Assembly: GCA_022695795.1 (NCBI GenBank)
Contig: MU404063.1
Location: 248,001 to 312,000, forward strand
Direction: 5' to 3'
Length of the DNA: 64,000 nt
Source: Biscogniauxia marginata
Taxonomy: Eukaryota; Ascomycota; Sordariomycetes; Xylariales; Xylariaceae
Shown: positions 11,929 to 23,100 of the stretch, piece by piece
Numbering within the stretch: position 1 is the stretch's first letter
Layout of the letters: each line of letters starts with the position of its first letter
Notes under the pieces: generated by a model
The model's input: the letters and a program-made list of their open reading frames with translations, nothing else
What the model was told of the DNA's origin: nothing
The model's database searches: none
Program-made: the position numbers and the translations under genes

Positions 11929-14374
11929 TTAATAGATGTATCTAAAATTGAGATTCTCGCGATCCGTCAAGTCGGCAAAAGCAGTAGAGTCTAAGTCGCG
12001 GCCTTCAAGTCCACCTTCCATTGCAGCTTGCTTCCTATCGCGTTGTCGATTTTCGCTGCTCAGCAAAACCCAGAAGAGGATGATGATACATACTTCAATA
12101 AGATGCGAGACTATCATCGACCAGATTCCTAGTTCGTAGTAAGGTGCTTGTTCAGTCAGATAGAAAAAGGGACCGATGATCTGCGGAAGAAACGTTAGCT
12201 AGGTACCTGAATGCCCAACGATATGATATGTTAAGTTTGATGAGAGTATGTAATAAGTCTCAGCTCTATTGTTTAAGCACATATCCAACGGGTACCATAG
12301 GTGGTTTAAAAAGTGAAGTGATAGTAAGATTTAAAAAAACTGTAAACGTACTACAGATCTGTTAGCTTTATCCAGTCAGCGAGGTAGAATATATCAGGAA
12401 GCACTCTAGGGTGAGAAGGGTCGGTAGGCCAGCATAAACTTGACCATACATACCGTTTCCAGTGCAATACCCAAGAAACAGGACTGCATTTGTAACTACT
12501 TTCTTCGTGTGACCAGATGTATTCGCAGTCTGTAAAGAAAGGATCATGACGAAGGCGGCATTGTATGGACCGGTGAGATAATAGCATATAAGCCGTCCAA
12601 CTTGCTGCTCCGTATCTACATAACGCAGCCCAAAAGATCCTGCGATATTTGGACACAGAAAGAGAAGAATGAAGGCACAGCGACGACTCACAAAATGGTC
12701 GTTCAGGTAGACGCATATCAATATACTAATCGCAATCAGTATTCCGTAGGGTATTTGCATCAAAGTAGTAACCAGTGTGCTGAACCCGAAGCCTTGGATT
12801 ATCAGCGTACCGAAGTTGGAAATGCCGCCATTTGGTACATTGCTAACTATGCCGAGGAAGAAGAACAGGTAGATCTTGATATCGAGAAACGCTTCCTTAA
12901 TCTGGTATAATTTGAGATGCTTGTTCTCGATGCCTGTTTGATTTTCACGCAAGCGCTGAACCGCGAGGCGCTTCTCAGCACGAGATAATCCCTTGGCTGT
13001 TACTGGCGAATCCGGTAGGAAGATGAACATGACGATGCCCCATGTGCTGCAGAGAGCCCCAATGATGATGAATTCATACTTCCATGACGGCAAGATGCCT
13101 TTGATATTGCCGATTGCTGTTGACGTGATTAGAATATATGTAAGTCCCTCGTGTTGGGGACTGACCATAGCCTAATAGTCCACCGAGAGCAATCCCGAGT
13201 CCATTAGCCGTGTACCAGAGGCCCATGCGGACTGGTTGTTGTTTTCTTGTATACTTGAGCCCGCTCATATAATTAACTACTATCTCCCCCATATTTAGAA
13301 GCCGGGTGTGTTACTTACCCACATGCTCGTAATGAGCATAAATGATGGATCGGCGCAAGCCTCGGCAGCTCCCGCGAGAAATCGAAGGACAAGCAATTGT
13401 GCAAAGTTCTTGGCAGCCGCTTGCAGCATCAGGAAGAAACCTAAGCCTAGTTCAGATAGCTGCGGTCTAGGGAGAGATTGCAGCTTACCCCAGAGGAATA
13501 TATTGACCCCCAAATATTTCCCTATAGCACAAGGCTTAACAGTTTTCCCTTCGTAAAGTGGAAAGATTCTTTACCTATGGGAAATTTTTGCATCATGAAA
13601 TTCGTCGGAAAAGCCCAGAAAAGAAAGCCGAAATAAAACATCGAGCTTAACCAATTGTAATCCGATCCTTGCAAATTAAGATCTTGACGAATTCCAAAAA
13701 TTGCTGGCATCTATTAGAAGGTCATATCCACTATGAGGCTCACACATATGCAAGGGGCTTACCGGCATATGAAAGAGTTGTCTTGTCGATATAGAAGAAT
13801 GCGTAGCAGACAGCAAGGTACGGGAGGATCCTAATTTGTATAAGTGTTTGTACGAAAGCGCCAACACATAGTTCAAGAAAAGGATTTCATCCAGCAATGT
13901 CTGTTTAGACTTAGGTTGAATTGAGTGGGAAAAGAAAGTATTCTTCTTACTGTAGATCTATTAGCAATTGATCTGTCAAGGCGGCAGTTAAAGATTTGGA
14001 AATATATAGAAATCCAACACTTTGGCGTCTAGATTGATTTTTGCTGACCCTCTGGCCGAGTTTTTGATGAATACATATTTTCCAACAACGCTATAGAACC
14101 TGAATGTCATGCGACAGGCTTTCATGCATACCATAAAATCAATTTTTCTCACAAGCTTCTTCTCTTCATCAGGATTTCGTGGCTCGTTAATCTGCTCTGG
14201 AGATTCGAATAATTTCATCGCAACGTCCAAATCACCAGTTGGAAGGCCTTGGCGTTTGGGTAAGGTAGTTCCATCCTCACGATGTTCAGTAGGTGCCGCC
14301 TCCACTCCCGTGTCTTTAGACATTGAAGGATTGGAGGTTCCCCCCGGAAAGCCCCTCGAACTCGAGGGTGACAT
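11929..14374 (-). CDS. MFS anion:cation symporter, Dal5/allantoate permease-like family
   Basis: Plasma-membrane transporter of the fungal Dal5/Tna1 group (allantoate, nicotinate, vitamin H and similar organic anions); substrate not predictable. Eight exons give 1596 nt, 531 aa: 14374-14133, 13830-13763, 13703-13575, 13521-13489, 13440-13319, 13253-13166, 13116-12455, 12180-11929. Family blocks appear in order: KIDFM|ILPYLAVCYAFFYIDKTT, SYAAIFGIRQDL, WLSSMFYFGFLFWAFPTN, PIGKYLGVNIFLWG, RFLAGAAEA, MWYTRKQQPVRMGLWY, PSWKYEFIIIGA, GYCTGN|IIGPFFY, and the C-terminal DLTDRENLNFRY motif. Length and about 12 membrane spans are normal. Five introns are ordinary (48-65 nt). The first and last keep frame only as [D1,2] stwintrons, described separately. 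All exon phases close exactly with that model, so I read the gene as intact. Confidence 0.85.
12181..12454 (-). other. Second [D1,2] stwintron, in MFS gene last intron
   Basis: Exon 7 ends gga aac (12455) and exon 8 starts atc atc (12180), needed for GYCTGN-IIGPFFY. The interval begins GGTATG, so a canonical single intron breaks frame. Internal intron 12453-12351 (GTATGT...GCTAACAGATCTGTAG, 103 nt) lies between G12454 and T12350. Its removal builds a GTACGT donor for an external intron of 171 nt that ends GCTAACGTTTCTTCCGCAG. Confidence 0.75.
13831..14132 (-). other. Spliceosomal twin intron (stwintron), [D1,2] class, in MFS gene intron 1
   Basis: Exon 1 ends ...ttt at (14133) and exon 2 starts g atc (13830), giving Met-Ile as the family expects. 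The 302-nt interval cannot be one canonical intron: a GT start or an AG end is off by one base. It resolves as an external intron made of G14132 plus 13949-13831 (120 nt), interrupted by an internal GTATGC...CTACAG intron (14131-13950, 182 nt) with branch site GCTAAT. Removing the internal intron creates a GTAAGA donor for the external one. Confidence 0.75.
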
Positions 14375-15484
14375 TATAGTGGGTGTTTGATTTTTATCAT
14401 TTATTTCAAAGGACAGGACGCAGTAGCGATGTGAGAAGATGAGAAATTCGTCGATGCATCGTAGGATTACAACAGCCACAGCAAGAGAAGAGGAGTTTCG
14501 GCGTACATTCGGTGATCGCTTCAATTATCTCCAGTAACATACGTATAGTGTCCCGCCCAATGTTGCATTGATTGTCCCTATGCGCGGGGAAACTCGGCAA
14601 AGACTTGTTAAGGTATATAGGCGGCAAATATACGAGAGCAATATGTCGGGGGTCTTTATATTTCCCTGTCAAGGGTGTCCCCTCCCACTTGGCTGCGATC
14701 CCCAAACGCGGGGAGACGATCGCCAATACTACGTGGGGTCAAAATCCTTAGCCTAAGATCTCTTAAGACGATTATGTGATGCTACCTCTCCAAATTTGAG
14801 ACCAAGTCGGATAGGAATCGCCTTTAAGAGTGTGATAAGTGGACAGGCACTAACCTAGATAACTGCTATCTACTATATACGTTTATTTCTGAATAATAGT
14901 CCCAAGGAACGCTGTCAGGTCTCAAATACCTATTGAGATAGGGCGAAGATATGAGGATAGGATAAAGTGCATTAGGCCGAAGTCAGAGTCTAGGTGGGCT
15001 TCACCCACCTATATATACCTGGGAGCCCATATTAGGACCGTATAGCAGGGGCATAGCCGCATATTTCAATCATACCAAGGATGAAGTTAGCTTTCTTGGA
15101 TGTGGCTATGGGGAAAACAGTAAAATGAAGAAGAATTTAGATATAGGGGCAAGTGGGTTACGAGATTTTATTGTATTCTGCAGCCAGCTGGTCATTGGTG
15201 AGCCACACCTTGAACACAAGGATTAATTTACGTGTCATAAATTAATTGTACAACTATCATTCAAGTAGAGAAAACATGATGATCGCAGTTGAGATATTTT
15301 CCAAATGTTCCAATGTTCCAATGTTCCCATGTTCCCATGTTCCATCCCATCCTGTTCACGGGTATAGTAAAATCCAAGTCATAATACGCCGAAATGAGTA
15401 CAAATACATCATAACCACAGAATGGTGGCTTCGTAAGGTCTCCAGCTGTGATGAAACGTAGATCGCTAGTCCGGGTCGTTCAAG
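14375..15484. other. Intergenic with short tandem repeat
   Basis: No gene supported. The upstream region of the transporter lies at the left. At about 15,303-15,343 an 8-9-bp unit (AATGTTCC/ATGTTCCC) is repeated about five times. Confidence 0.5.
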
Positions 15485-16866
15485 CTAAAGCTCGAACTCT
15501 TCCAGGGTTGGAGAAGGCCTTCCAGACGAGCGACCACCGCGTGTGCTCTCAGGGATGATATGAGATTGTGAGGCTGAGCTCTGTGTGCCCTTTTTCGAAA
15601 AACCCGACGGTTCTTCGCTGTGATACTGGTAATTCGAATGCTTGCGCCTCCCAAACAGTCGTAGAGGCGAGAATATAGGCTTCAGCGCGGGTGCACAGGC
15701 ACAGACAATGCCGATGTTTATTTCCACCATTGACCAGATATTGACCTGACTTGTGTTAGGAGGACTGAATAACGAATAAGGATTCCAAATGTGGGAGGAA
15801 AGCTTTGTACATACCAATGGAGCGTCACGGAAAGGGTCCGTAGCTTGAGTATACGTGTGAATTGAATATAACCTCACGCATGACATGGCGGTGGCAAGAC
15901 CTGCGATACCGAAAACACCGAATAATACAAATCGCTGGTTTCGTGGGATTTGGAGCTTATTCAAAGTTCGAATCGGTAATACCAAAATCCAAACGTCGGT
16001 AAGAATGTTGAAAGAGGAGGTGACTATCTTCGTATAAATATAACAGGTTGTCTAGCGGGGGGCCGTGTTTCTTACAGTAAAAGAATGCCGTTGCGTTGAA
16101 GCAATAACCTTGCACCATACCCGTGGCATCCCAGGTTTTATGAAGTGGTATACACTGAGCAAATGTCACTCCGATACAGACGACGGTAAAAACCCATAAG
16201 AGAATGTTCGTAGCGGTACATAATCGCTGGAAACCCATCGAGATAGCTGTATATGTATGTTAGGAACTTTGAAACCCATATCCCGTGTGCCTCGGGATGA
16301 TCTTACCGAATCGATTATACATGAAAACGATTGAAGATTTTATACAAACAACACATGCGTAATAAAGGAGCTCGATCGCATAGACACCCTTGTTACACGG
16401 TTAGCTAGAAATAATCCAAGGGCGCCCATGCCTCTTTGATTGTAGGGAGAGTCTATTTACCTTAAGAAGATCTGTCATGTTCTCAAGAGTCAAGGTTGTC
16501 ATAGGCATTCCCATTCCATTAGCCTGCCCGATGAATATTGTCACGAGATAGCCGATAGTGAATAGCTTGTGATTGTTAGGACCATTATTTGGAGTAGCGG
16601 ATCGTAGCTACGAACCAGAGCACCAATAATCAAATAATCATCCATCCCCGGGTCGCGGATAAGGATAAATCGAATTATACATCGTAATACGACAAGGAAG
16701 CCTGTTTTGTATATTGTTAGAGGGGAAATATTGCGAAACAAGCAGCTCATTGGCTATAACACATACAGGAAAGTCCAGTCAACACTGTTGACGATATTAT
16801 GAGAAGATTCGTTTGGCTGCTAGTGTTGTGGACGGCTCTGCCTATGACCGAAATGTCCGCAGCCAT
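15485..16866 (-). CDS. PTH11-like seven-transmembrane rhodopsin-domain protein
   Basis: Integral membrane protein of the fungal PTH11-like GPCR superfamily (rhodopsin-like fungal domain), thought to sense surface or nutrient cues; ligand unknown. Seven exons: 16866-16767, 16701-16616, 16565-16461, 16388-16307, 16246-16076, 16023-15815, 15745-15485; 1014 nt, 337 aa, all phases closing. Introns are 50-72 nt, all GT-AG. Visible blocks: extracellular N-terminus with an NTS glycosylation site, TM1 ending FLVVLRCIIRF, the GMDDYLIIGAL motif, IELLYYACVVCIKSSIVFMYNR, GVTFAQCIPLHKTWD then GYCFNATAFFYF, DVWILVLPIRTL, QIPRNQRFVLFGVF, and NIWSMVEINIGIVCACAPALKP, followed by a charged Ser-rich cytosolic tail. 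No CFEM domain precedes TM1. I chose the ATG at 16866 because starting at 16750 would remove TM1. The intron-2 donor (GTTCGT) is weak. Confidence 0.85.
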
Positions 16867-19680
16867 GTTGACGAAGGTGTTTTTGTACTAGTACGAGACT
16901 TTGATCCGGTGAAAGTATGGAAGTGGCGTGACTGAAGGCAAACCTTCAGTGGCTTATAATCGTTTCTTGAAGCTAGAAGTCCAGCTGTACTTGGTGATGA
17001 AATCACATCGTTACGACAAGCAATAAATATCATATCAAGGAAGTAATCGAGTTTTACGAGACGCCATATTGACCTCCAGCACCGACCTTTTGATGTCTGT
17101 TCGCAGCTCCTAGAACTTGACTTAGAACCTATATGACACGCTTTAACCAAGGAAGATGGCTGTCGGGGAAAAATGGGTTGTTTTGCAAAGTTCGCTCGTC
17201 TCCTCCCCATAGTTTCATGCACATCTGGTTTAGTTAAACACCCATACCCATGGTGGATTCAAGGCTTAGCGTCTTCCGGTTTAGACAATCCCAGGGGCTC
17301 TTGGCAAGCTAATCAGGGCGTGTCGTTTTACTCGGGGAAGGGAAATTTCTTAATCTAGGTGCTTCAGCTGGTAAGTAGGTGTACGGATGTGGTAACAGAC
17401 TAAAGCTAATGAACGTATTTGATGTATCATAAAGGGAAGTGAAGATTGCTACATAAAGAAAGTGTAGTGTAGCATGCGGGTGACAAATGCTGGTACCTAT
17501 CCATGCATGAAGCACCATAACTGCCGGTGGGCATAATGGGTACGATGACTGATTGGTTGCGATCAGCTACGGAGCTCGCCGTACACATACATAGGCAATA
17601 AAGTTTGTGCCAGTAGCGGAGAATACCATACCTCTGGAGATCAGGGTTTTACCTAGCCGACGAGGGACTTTGCCTGATTCGTGTCGGTTGATGAAACATA
17701 CATACGGTTCTAGACACGTTGACCGGCACCAACCCACTGCAGGCTCTTGGTTGACGATGCGGCTTTAAAGTTCACGTCGAGTTGGTGTGTGTGTGAGCAC
17801 TTGCGCTTATCATGCGAAAGCCCGCAAGTTTCAACCCGATAGTTCTTGGAAAGCGATGAACCAAGATCCACGCATCAAAGGGTGATTCGTCAACACAGCC
17901 ATGCCACTGCGCGTGGCTGACTTCTCTATCACTGCTAGTCAAGTCCAAGCGCACCCCCGTTTCACTTAGGTTGGGCTGAGAAATACACCTACCTAAACTA
18001 CTTACCTACCTGAATAAGACCATACCCAGCGAAACTCCCAAGTTGGGTGATTGACAAGTTGCTGCGCCTTAAATTCTGGCGGTAGCCACACTCGCAAAAC
18101 CTGTACAGATATAGTCGTGATCATCAACGGACTGCCTAATGTATAAGCTTGGTGTTTAGATCAGGTCACAATGAAACCCCCACTTGAGCGTGAGCAGCGC
18201 AAATCACAGCGTGTGGCTGACCTCCGATTGGGCGGTGTAATCAGAGACGAACGATGTGCGAATGTGGCCTGTTTTTCAGCCCGGTTGAACCTTATTACTG
18301 TCACTACTTGATGGGAGCTTACTGGCAACCTTGATGATGATAGGCCTCAAGAATGGGTTATGCTAGAATAACGCTTGAACGAAACGATTCCCAGTTAACT
18401 TCTCATTACATAATATACCTAGGTACTATATAATGCGATGAATAAGCATTTTACAAATGCCTAATCCAGCAGGGAAGGGGTAGGTAGGTGCTAGACAAGG
18501 ACCTGGGTCTTTTCACCTTATGTGCCTATCAGTCAAATTAGGCATAAGTTCTACAAGTTGTCTAACTAGGATTAAGAAGGAGAAAAATAAACGAGCCCGC
18601 AACTAGTGTACAATACTATGTCCTTAGTATGGGAGTAATAACTCGTATAGCTTTGTGGAGAGAAATGATCATTATGGAAAGTCCAATTTCTCTCTAATAA
18701 CTTATCAGTTTGTCGAGGAAATCATCGTAAATATCAATCAGTCGGTCAACCGAGCGTCTCGCTTAAGAGGGCAACTTAGATAATTAGTGGGTGAAACCCC
18801 CCAATCCCCTTAAGTCCCATGGCTGCCATTATAGCACGGACTGCTAATGCTCCATAAAAACTGCCAGTGACAGGGCGAACAGGTCGCATGTTGGAGTTAG
18901 AGTTGAAGATCGTTCGATAGGACAATGAGACGCTGAGGCTCAGTGGCCCACTGAACAGCTTGGCATCCAGAAACTCCCAACATTTTCCCACAAGGACTCC
19001 AACGATCCGGTACCTGCTTGGGAGCTAAAGGAAAGCAACCGAGCAACCTAACCTAGTGTAACTTAACCTAGGTCTAACTGTTGATGGTGTTGCAATGAGT
19101 AATCTGCCCGAATTTCAAAGGCCCAGGAACGGATCCACGGATGTTACGTACTGGAATTAGAAAGGATTTATCTCGAAACTTATTTCTAACTTCACCCACA
19201 CGTTTGGGCCTTTCATGAAAGAGTCAACATATAATTAAGATGTGAACTACACATTCCTTTCTCGAATCAACGGGTCTGAGCAAAACATGACAGCTTATGG
19301 ATGCCGCGCTGCCACCGTCCGTTCGAACGTTCTTGGCTACTGAATGTCAATGCGTATTTTTCAGTAAATCCTTTGGCAGCCGGGGAAGCGGGGAAGCCAT
19401 TGGCTAGTCCCATCGTATACGAAGCGTGGCTTCTACTAGGCAAGCGAAGGCTACGGTCGGGCTGCTAATAGTCGAAAGCATCTAGCCTTTATGTAGTTCC
19501 TAGTGTGACTATGTACATATAGCATTCAGGGGAAATAAATTTTAAATTTTGACAGGGCTTTTAGTAACTTTTCGTCGTAGTCTCCCGATCGTCACACCAC
19601 ATACTTGTATCTCATAGTAGTTTCTCGATATAATCCAATAAGAACTACTTCTAGCTACAGTGAGTCTCGATATACTCACG
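16867..19680. other. Intergenic flank left of the retrotransposon
   Basis: About 2.8 kb with no supported gene; several short open frames lack any family signal. Composition is intermediate and turns AT-rich only at the retrotransposon. The last five bases (CCATG) are the left target-site duplication. Confidence 0.5.
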
Positions 19681-19685
19681 CCATG

Positions 19686-20119
19686 TGTTACGACCAACAG
19701 GGATAAAACAGGAAAAGGTCACGTGACCTTGAGGGTCCCGTGACCTGAAGTGGGATTCTCTGTGACTCTCCCTGAGAATCCACAGAGAATCAAAGAGAAG
19801 TGGGATTCTCTGTAACTCTCCCTGAGAATCCACAGAGAATCAGAGAGAAGATAAGTGTTCTCTATTTACCTCTAGAGTATAAATAAATCGGAATCTTTTT
19901 GTGTATTTAGTTATTCTTTTTAGTTCTTTAGCTATTAATTTAAGACTATAGTCACTTTTTGATACTATAGTGAGAGTATCTTAAAACCTCTTTAACGAAC
20001 ATAATATTGTGAATTAATTGAATTAATCTTAATTTATTATTACTTTTAAATCAAGAAAACCTAGTACGTACTCACTTATAAAGTCAGTTAACTAGGAACA
20101 CATAAGGAGGTTTGTTATA
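19686..20119 (+). repeat. 5' LTR of the chromovirus (434 bp)
   Basis: Begins TGTTACGACC and ends GGTTTGTTATA. It contains a 16-bp perfect palindrome with a CACGTG core (19715-19730) and two tandem 50-bp units (19748-19797, 19798-19847), each holding GGATTCTC/GAGAATCC inverted halves. The first 180 bases are almost free of RIP-type changes. Confidence 0.9.
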
Positions 20120-20199
20120 TTTTAATAGCTCCTTAATTAATGCTTAATATTGATTTAAAAGAAGGGATTTTCAGTTAAATAGTCCCAGGACAAGCATGC

Positions 20200-23100
20200 C
20201 CCTTAAGACTAAAGGGTAACAAGAAAAAAAATAAGTAAAAGAATAACAATTAACAAGCTTTTAAATAAAAGCTTTAGGTTTTTTTATAATATAACTAAAA
20301 GGTTTAAAGGAACCAATACAAGAGTTTATTATAGTTATAGTTAAAAAAGAGTTATAAGAGGACATCTCGGAAGCTTAACAAGAAAAATCATTTAAGGAAG
20401 AAGAAAAAAAAGAGAAAGAAATACCTAAAGAAGAAGATAAACAAGCAAAATAACCCTTACTTCTTAAAGATAAGTAATCACCCTTAAACGATAACGACCC
20501 TAATAACTTAAACGACGAAGATAATATGACAACCCTCGATATAAAGGGTTTTAAATTAATTATACCTAGTAAATATAATAGGTTAAGCAATTTAAAAGGA
20601 TTTTTGATCTAGATTGGAACCTATTTACGGTTCTATTATGGAACGATTATTATTAAGAAATAAAAGGTTTTCACGGTATTCTAGCTCCTCGCCGAAACCG
20701 CTTTAACCTAGTTTTAACTAGTGTTAAAGGATTATCTAAAAAACGGATTAAACGCTTAAAAAAACTCGAAAAAATCTTTAAAAATTATAAGGAATTTGAA
20801 AAATAATTTAAATCTATATTTGGCAATCTAATTCTTAAGTAATAAGTCGAAGCTCGACTTTATAAATTACGATAAAACAAAAAGGCTTTAAATTACGCTG
20901 TTAAGTTCAAGAAACTTATAAACCAGTTATAACTACTTATTAAAAGCCTGTACTACTTATTTTATTAAAGATTAAAGAACCATATAAAGGATAAGTTATA
21001 TAAAATAAACCTATATAAAGAAAAGAACCTAGGAAAGTTTAATAACTACGTTATAATAGCAATTTTTATTGATAACGAGAACTTTAAACGGTACTTTAAA
21101 AAGAAAAAGACGGTATAACGAAAGAATGGCGATTAGCTGAAGAAAGGAAATCATAAAAGCGGTGCCGGAACCAGAAAAGGCACTAGAATTAAGTTAAACC
21201 TTATTAAAATCAACGTTATTTAAAAGGAACAAAAGAAACGAGATAAATCAACTATTAAGTGTTTTAATTATAAAAAAAAGGACATTATAAAAACGAGTAC
21301 TAAAGTCTTAAGAAATAGGAACTAAGAATAAAAAGGATTCCTTAACTCGAGAAAAGAGTCACCGAAGCAAAAGTTTAATTCGAAAATAACAAAAAAATAA
21401 ACCAAGTATTTATTATTAGTACTATTAAAACAAAGAAAATCGAGGAGGCCCTTATAAAAAAAGTTTATAAATATTATTAAGTTAACCGTAAAGATTGCTT
21501 AAAAGATAACTACTTATATTTAGAATATCTCACATTAAAACAAGCTAAATAAGGATATAACGAAGGCGAATTACTATATAAATATAATAACTATAAATTA
21601 AAATACGACTTAGGAATTAAGTTAAACCATGATGATCTATATTAAAGCCACTATAAAAATAATAAATACGAAACCCACTAGGGAAAAAGCTAGTATAACA
21701 ACTTAAACTAAAGGTTTTATATAAATAATAGTTATAATGTTTATTAAAGCTTAAAAAAACATATATCGTTACATTAAAGCTTTTATATTAACGACGCTTA
21801 TTAAGTACATAAAAGTTTTAAGGATAAAGCTAGTTACTATTATTAAGAACTAGAAAGTAATAATACGAAAAAAAATAAGTATATTTATAATAACACCCCA
21901 CGTTAGCCACATTTTCCTTAAGCATGTTATCTTTATCCCGATTTCGAAAGAAGTAACGAAATAATTACTAAGGGTTATATATATTACACTTTAGTATTAT
22001 GTGACGTATATAACTTACTCGAAGCAGGTTTCGAAAAAAACGAGATTAAGGAAGAATTATAGGAATTATGAAAGAGACTACATCTTCCATAATGGCTCGA
22101 AAAACGAACTAAATATAACACTAATTTGTTCGGCTTTATAAGGAAATACTTAATAAAGTAACAAGCAAAAATACGTGCGACTAAACGAGGCTATAAATAA
22201 ATCATTAAAATATACCTTAAAAAAGGAGAAAAGCTTCTAAAAATTAATATAAACCTAAAGAGAGATATCGAGATATCCTTAATAAGTAAACTTAATAATT
22301 ATTTATTTTATTTGAGGATAATCTAGAACTTCAAGAAATTCCGAGTTAATAAAATAGATTTAAGTTATAAAAAGGCCCTCGAAAAAGAATTAAAGTTTTA
22401 ATATACAAGGTTTTACATAAAGGATAAACCTCTTACCCCTTATTACGTAAAGGGTAATTAAAGAAACTATTTAAGTAATGATTACTAGAAATACGTTTTT
22501 ATAAAAGCCTAAGAATAGAAAGACATCCGGGCTATAGCAACTAAAAGAAAACCAAAAAAGAAGGGACATAAAAAACCAAAAAACGGCAAAGGCTCTCGCT
22601 AGTAAGGCAGCGAAAAACCATAAATAACAAGTCCTTATATGAAGTCCAGTTAAGACTTAATAACATTATTATAACTAGAGTTAGGTATAATGGAAAGGAG
22701 TATAAAGCCCTAATAAATTCAGGAATAAATAAAAGTTATGTCTTAGTAAAGGTAGCTTAAGAAGATAAAATACCATGGGTATATAAACAAAATTTATATA
22801 GGCTATAAAACTTTAAAAGAAGCATATTTAGTTATAAAAATGGTAGGGTGTTAAGAGAAATAATTCCTTTTTTAGTAATTATTTAAAGGCATTTTAAATA
22901 AGTCATTTTTAATATTATATACATATTAAATCACGATATGATTTTAGGAATAAATTAACTTAGAAAAAGCAATTCACAAATAAATTTCGAGATAAACACG
23001 CTTTATTAGGATCAAAAATAAAAAGAGTTAACCATTATAAGTTACGAGATAAGTACCGTAAGTAACTCCAGAAAAACGGATATAAAAACGAAATATATTA

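Noticed and set aside
12368..13168. Reading the 266-aa open frame as a stand-alone transporter fragment or pseudogene
   Set aside because: It is exon 7 of the transporter; once the two stwintrons are allowed, all exon phases close and the gene is intact.
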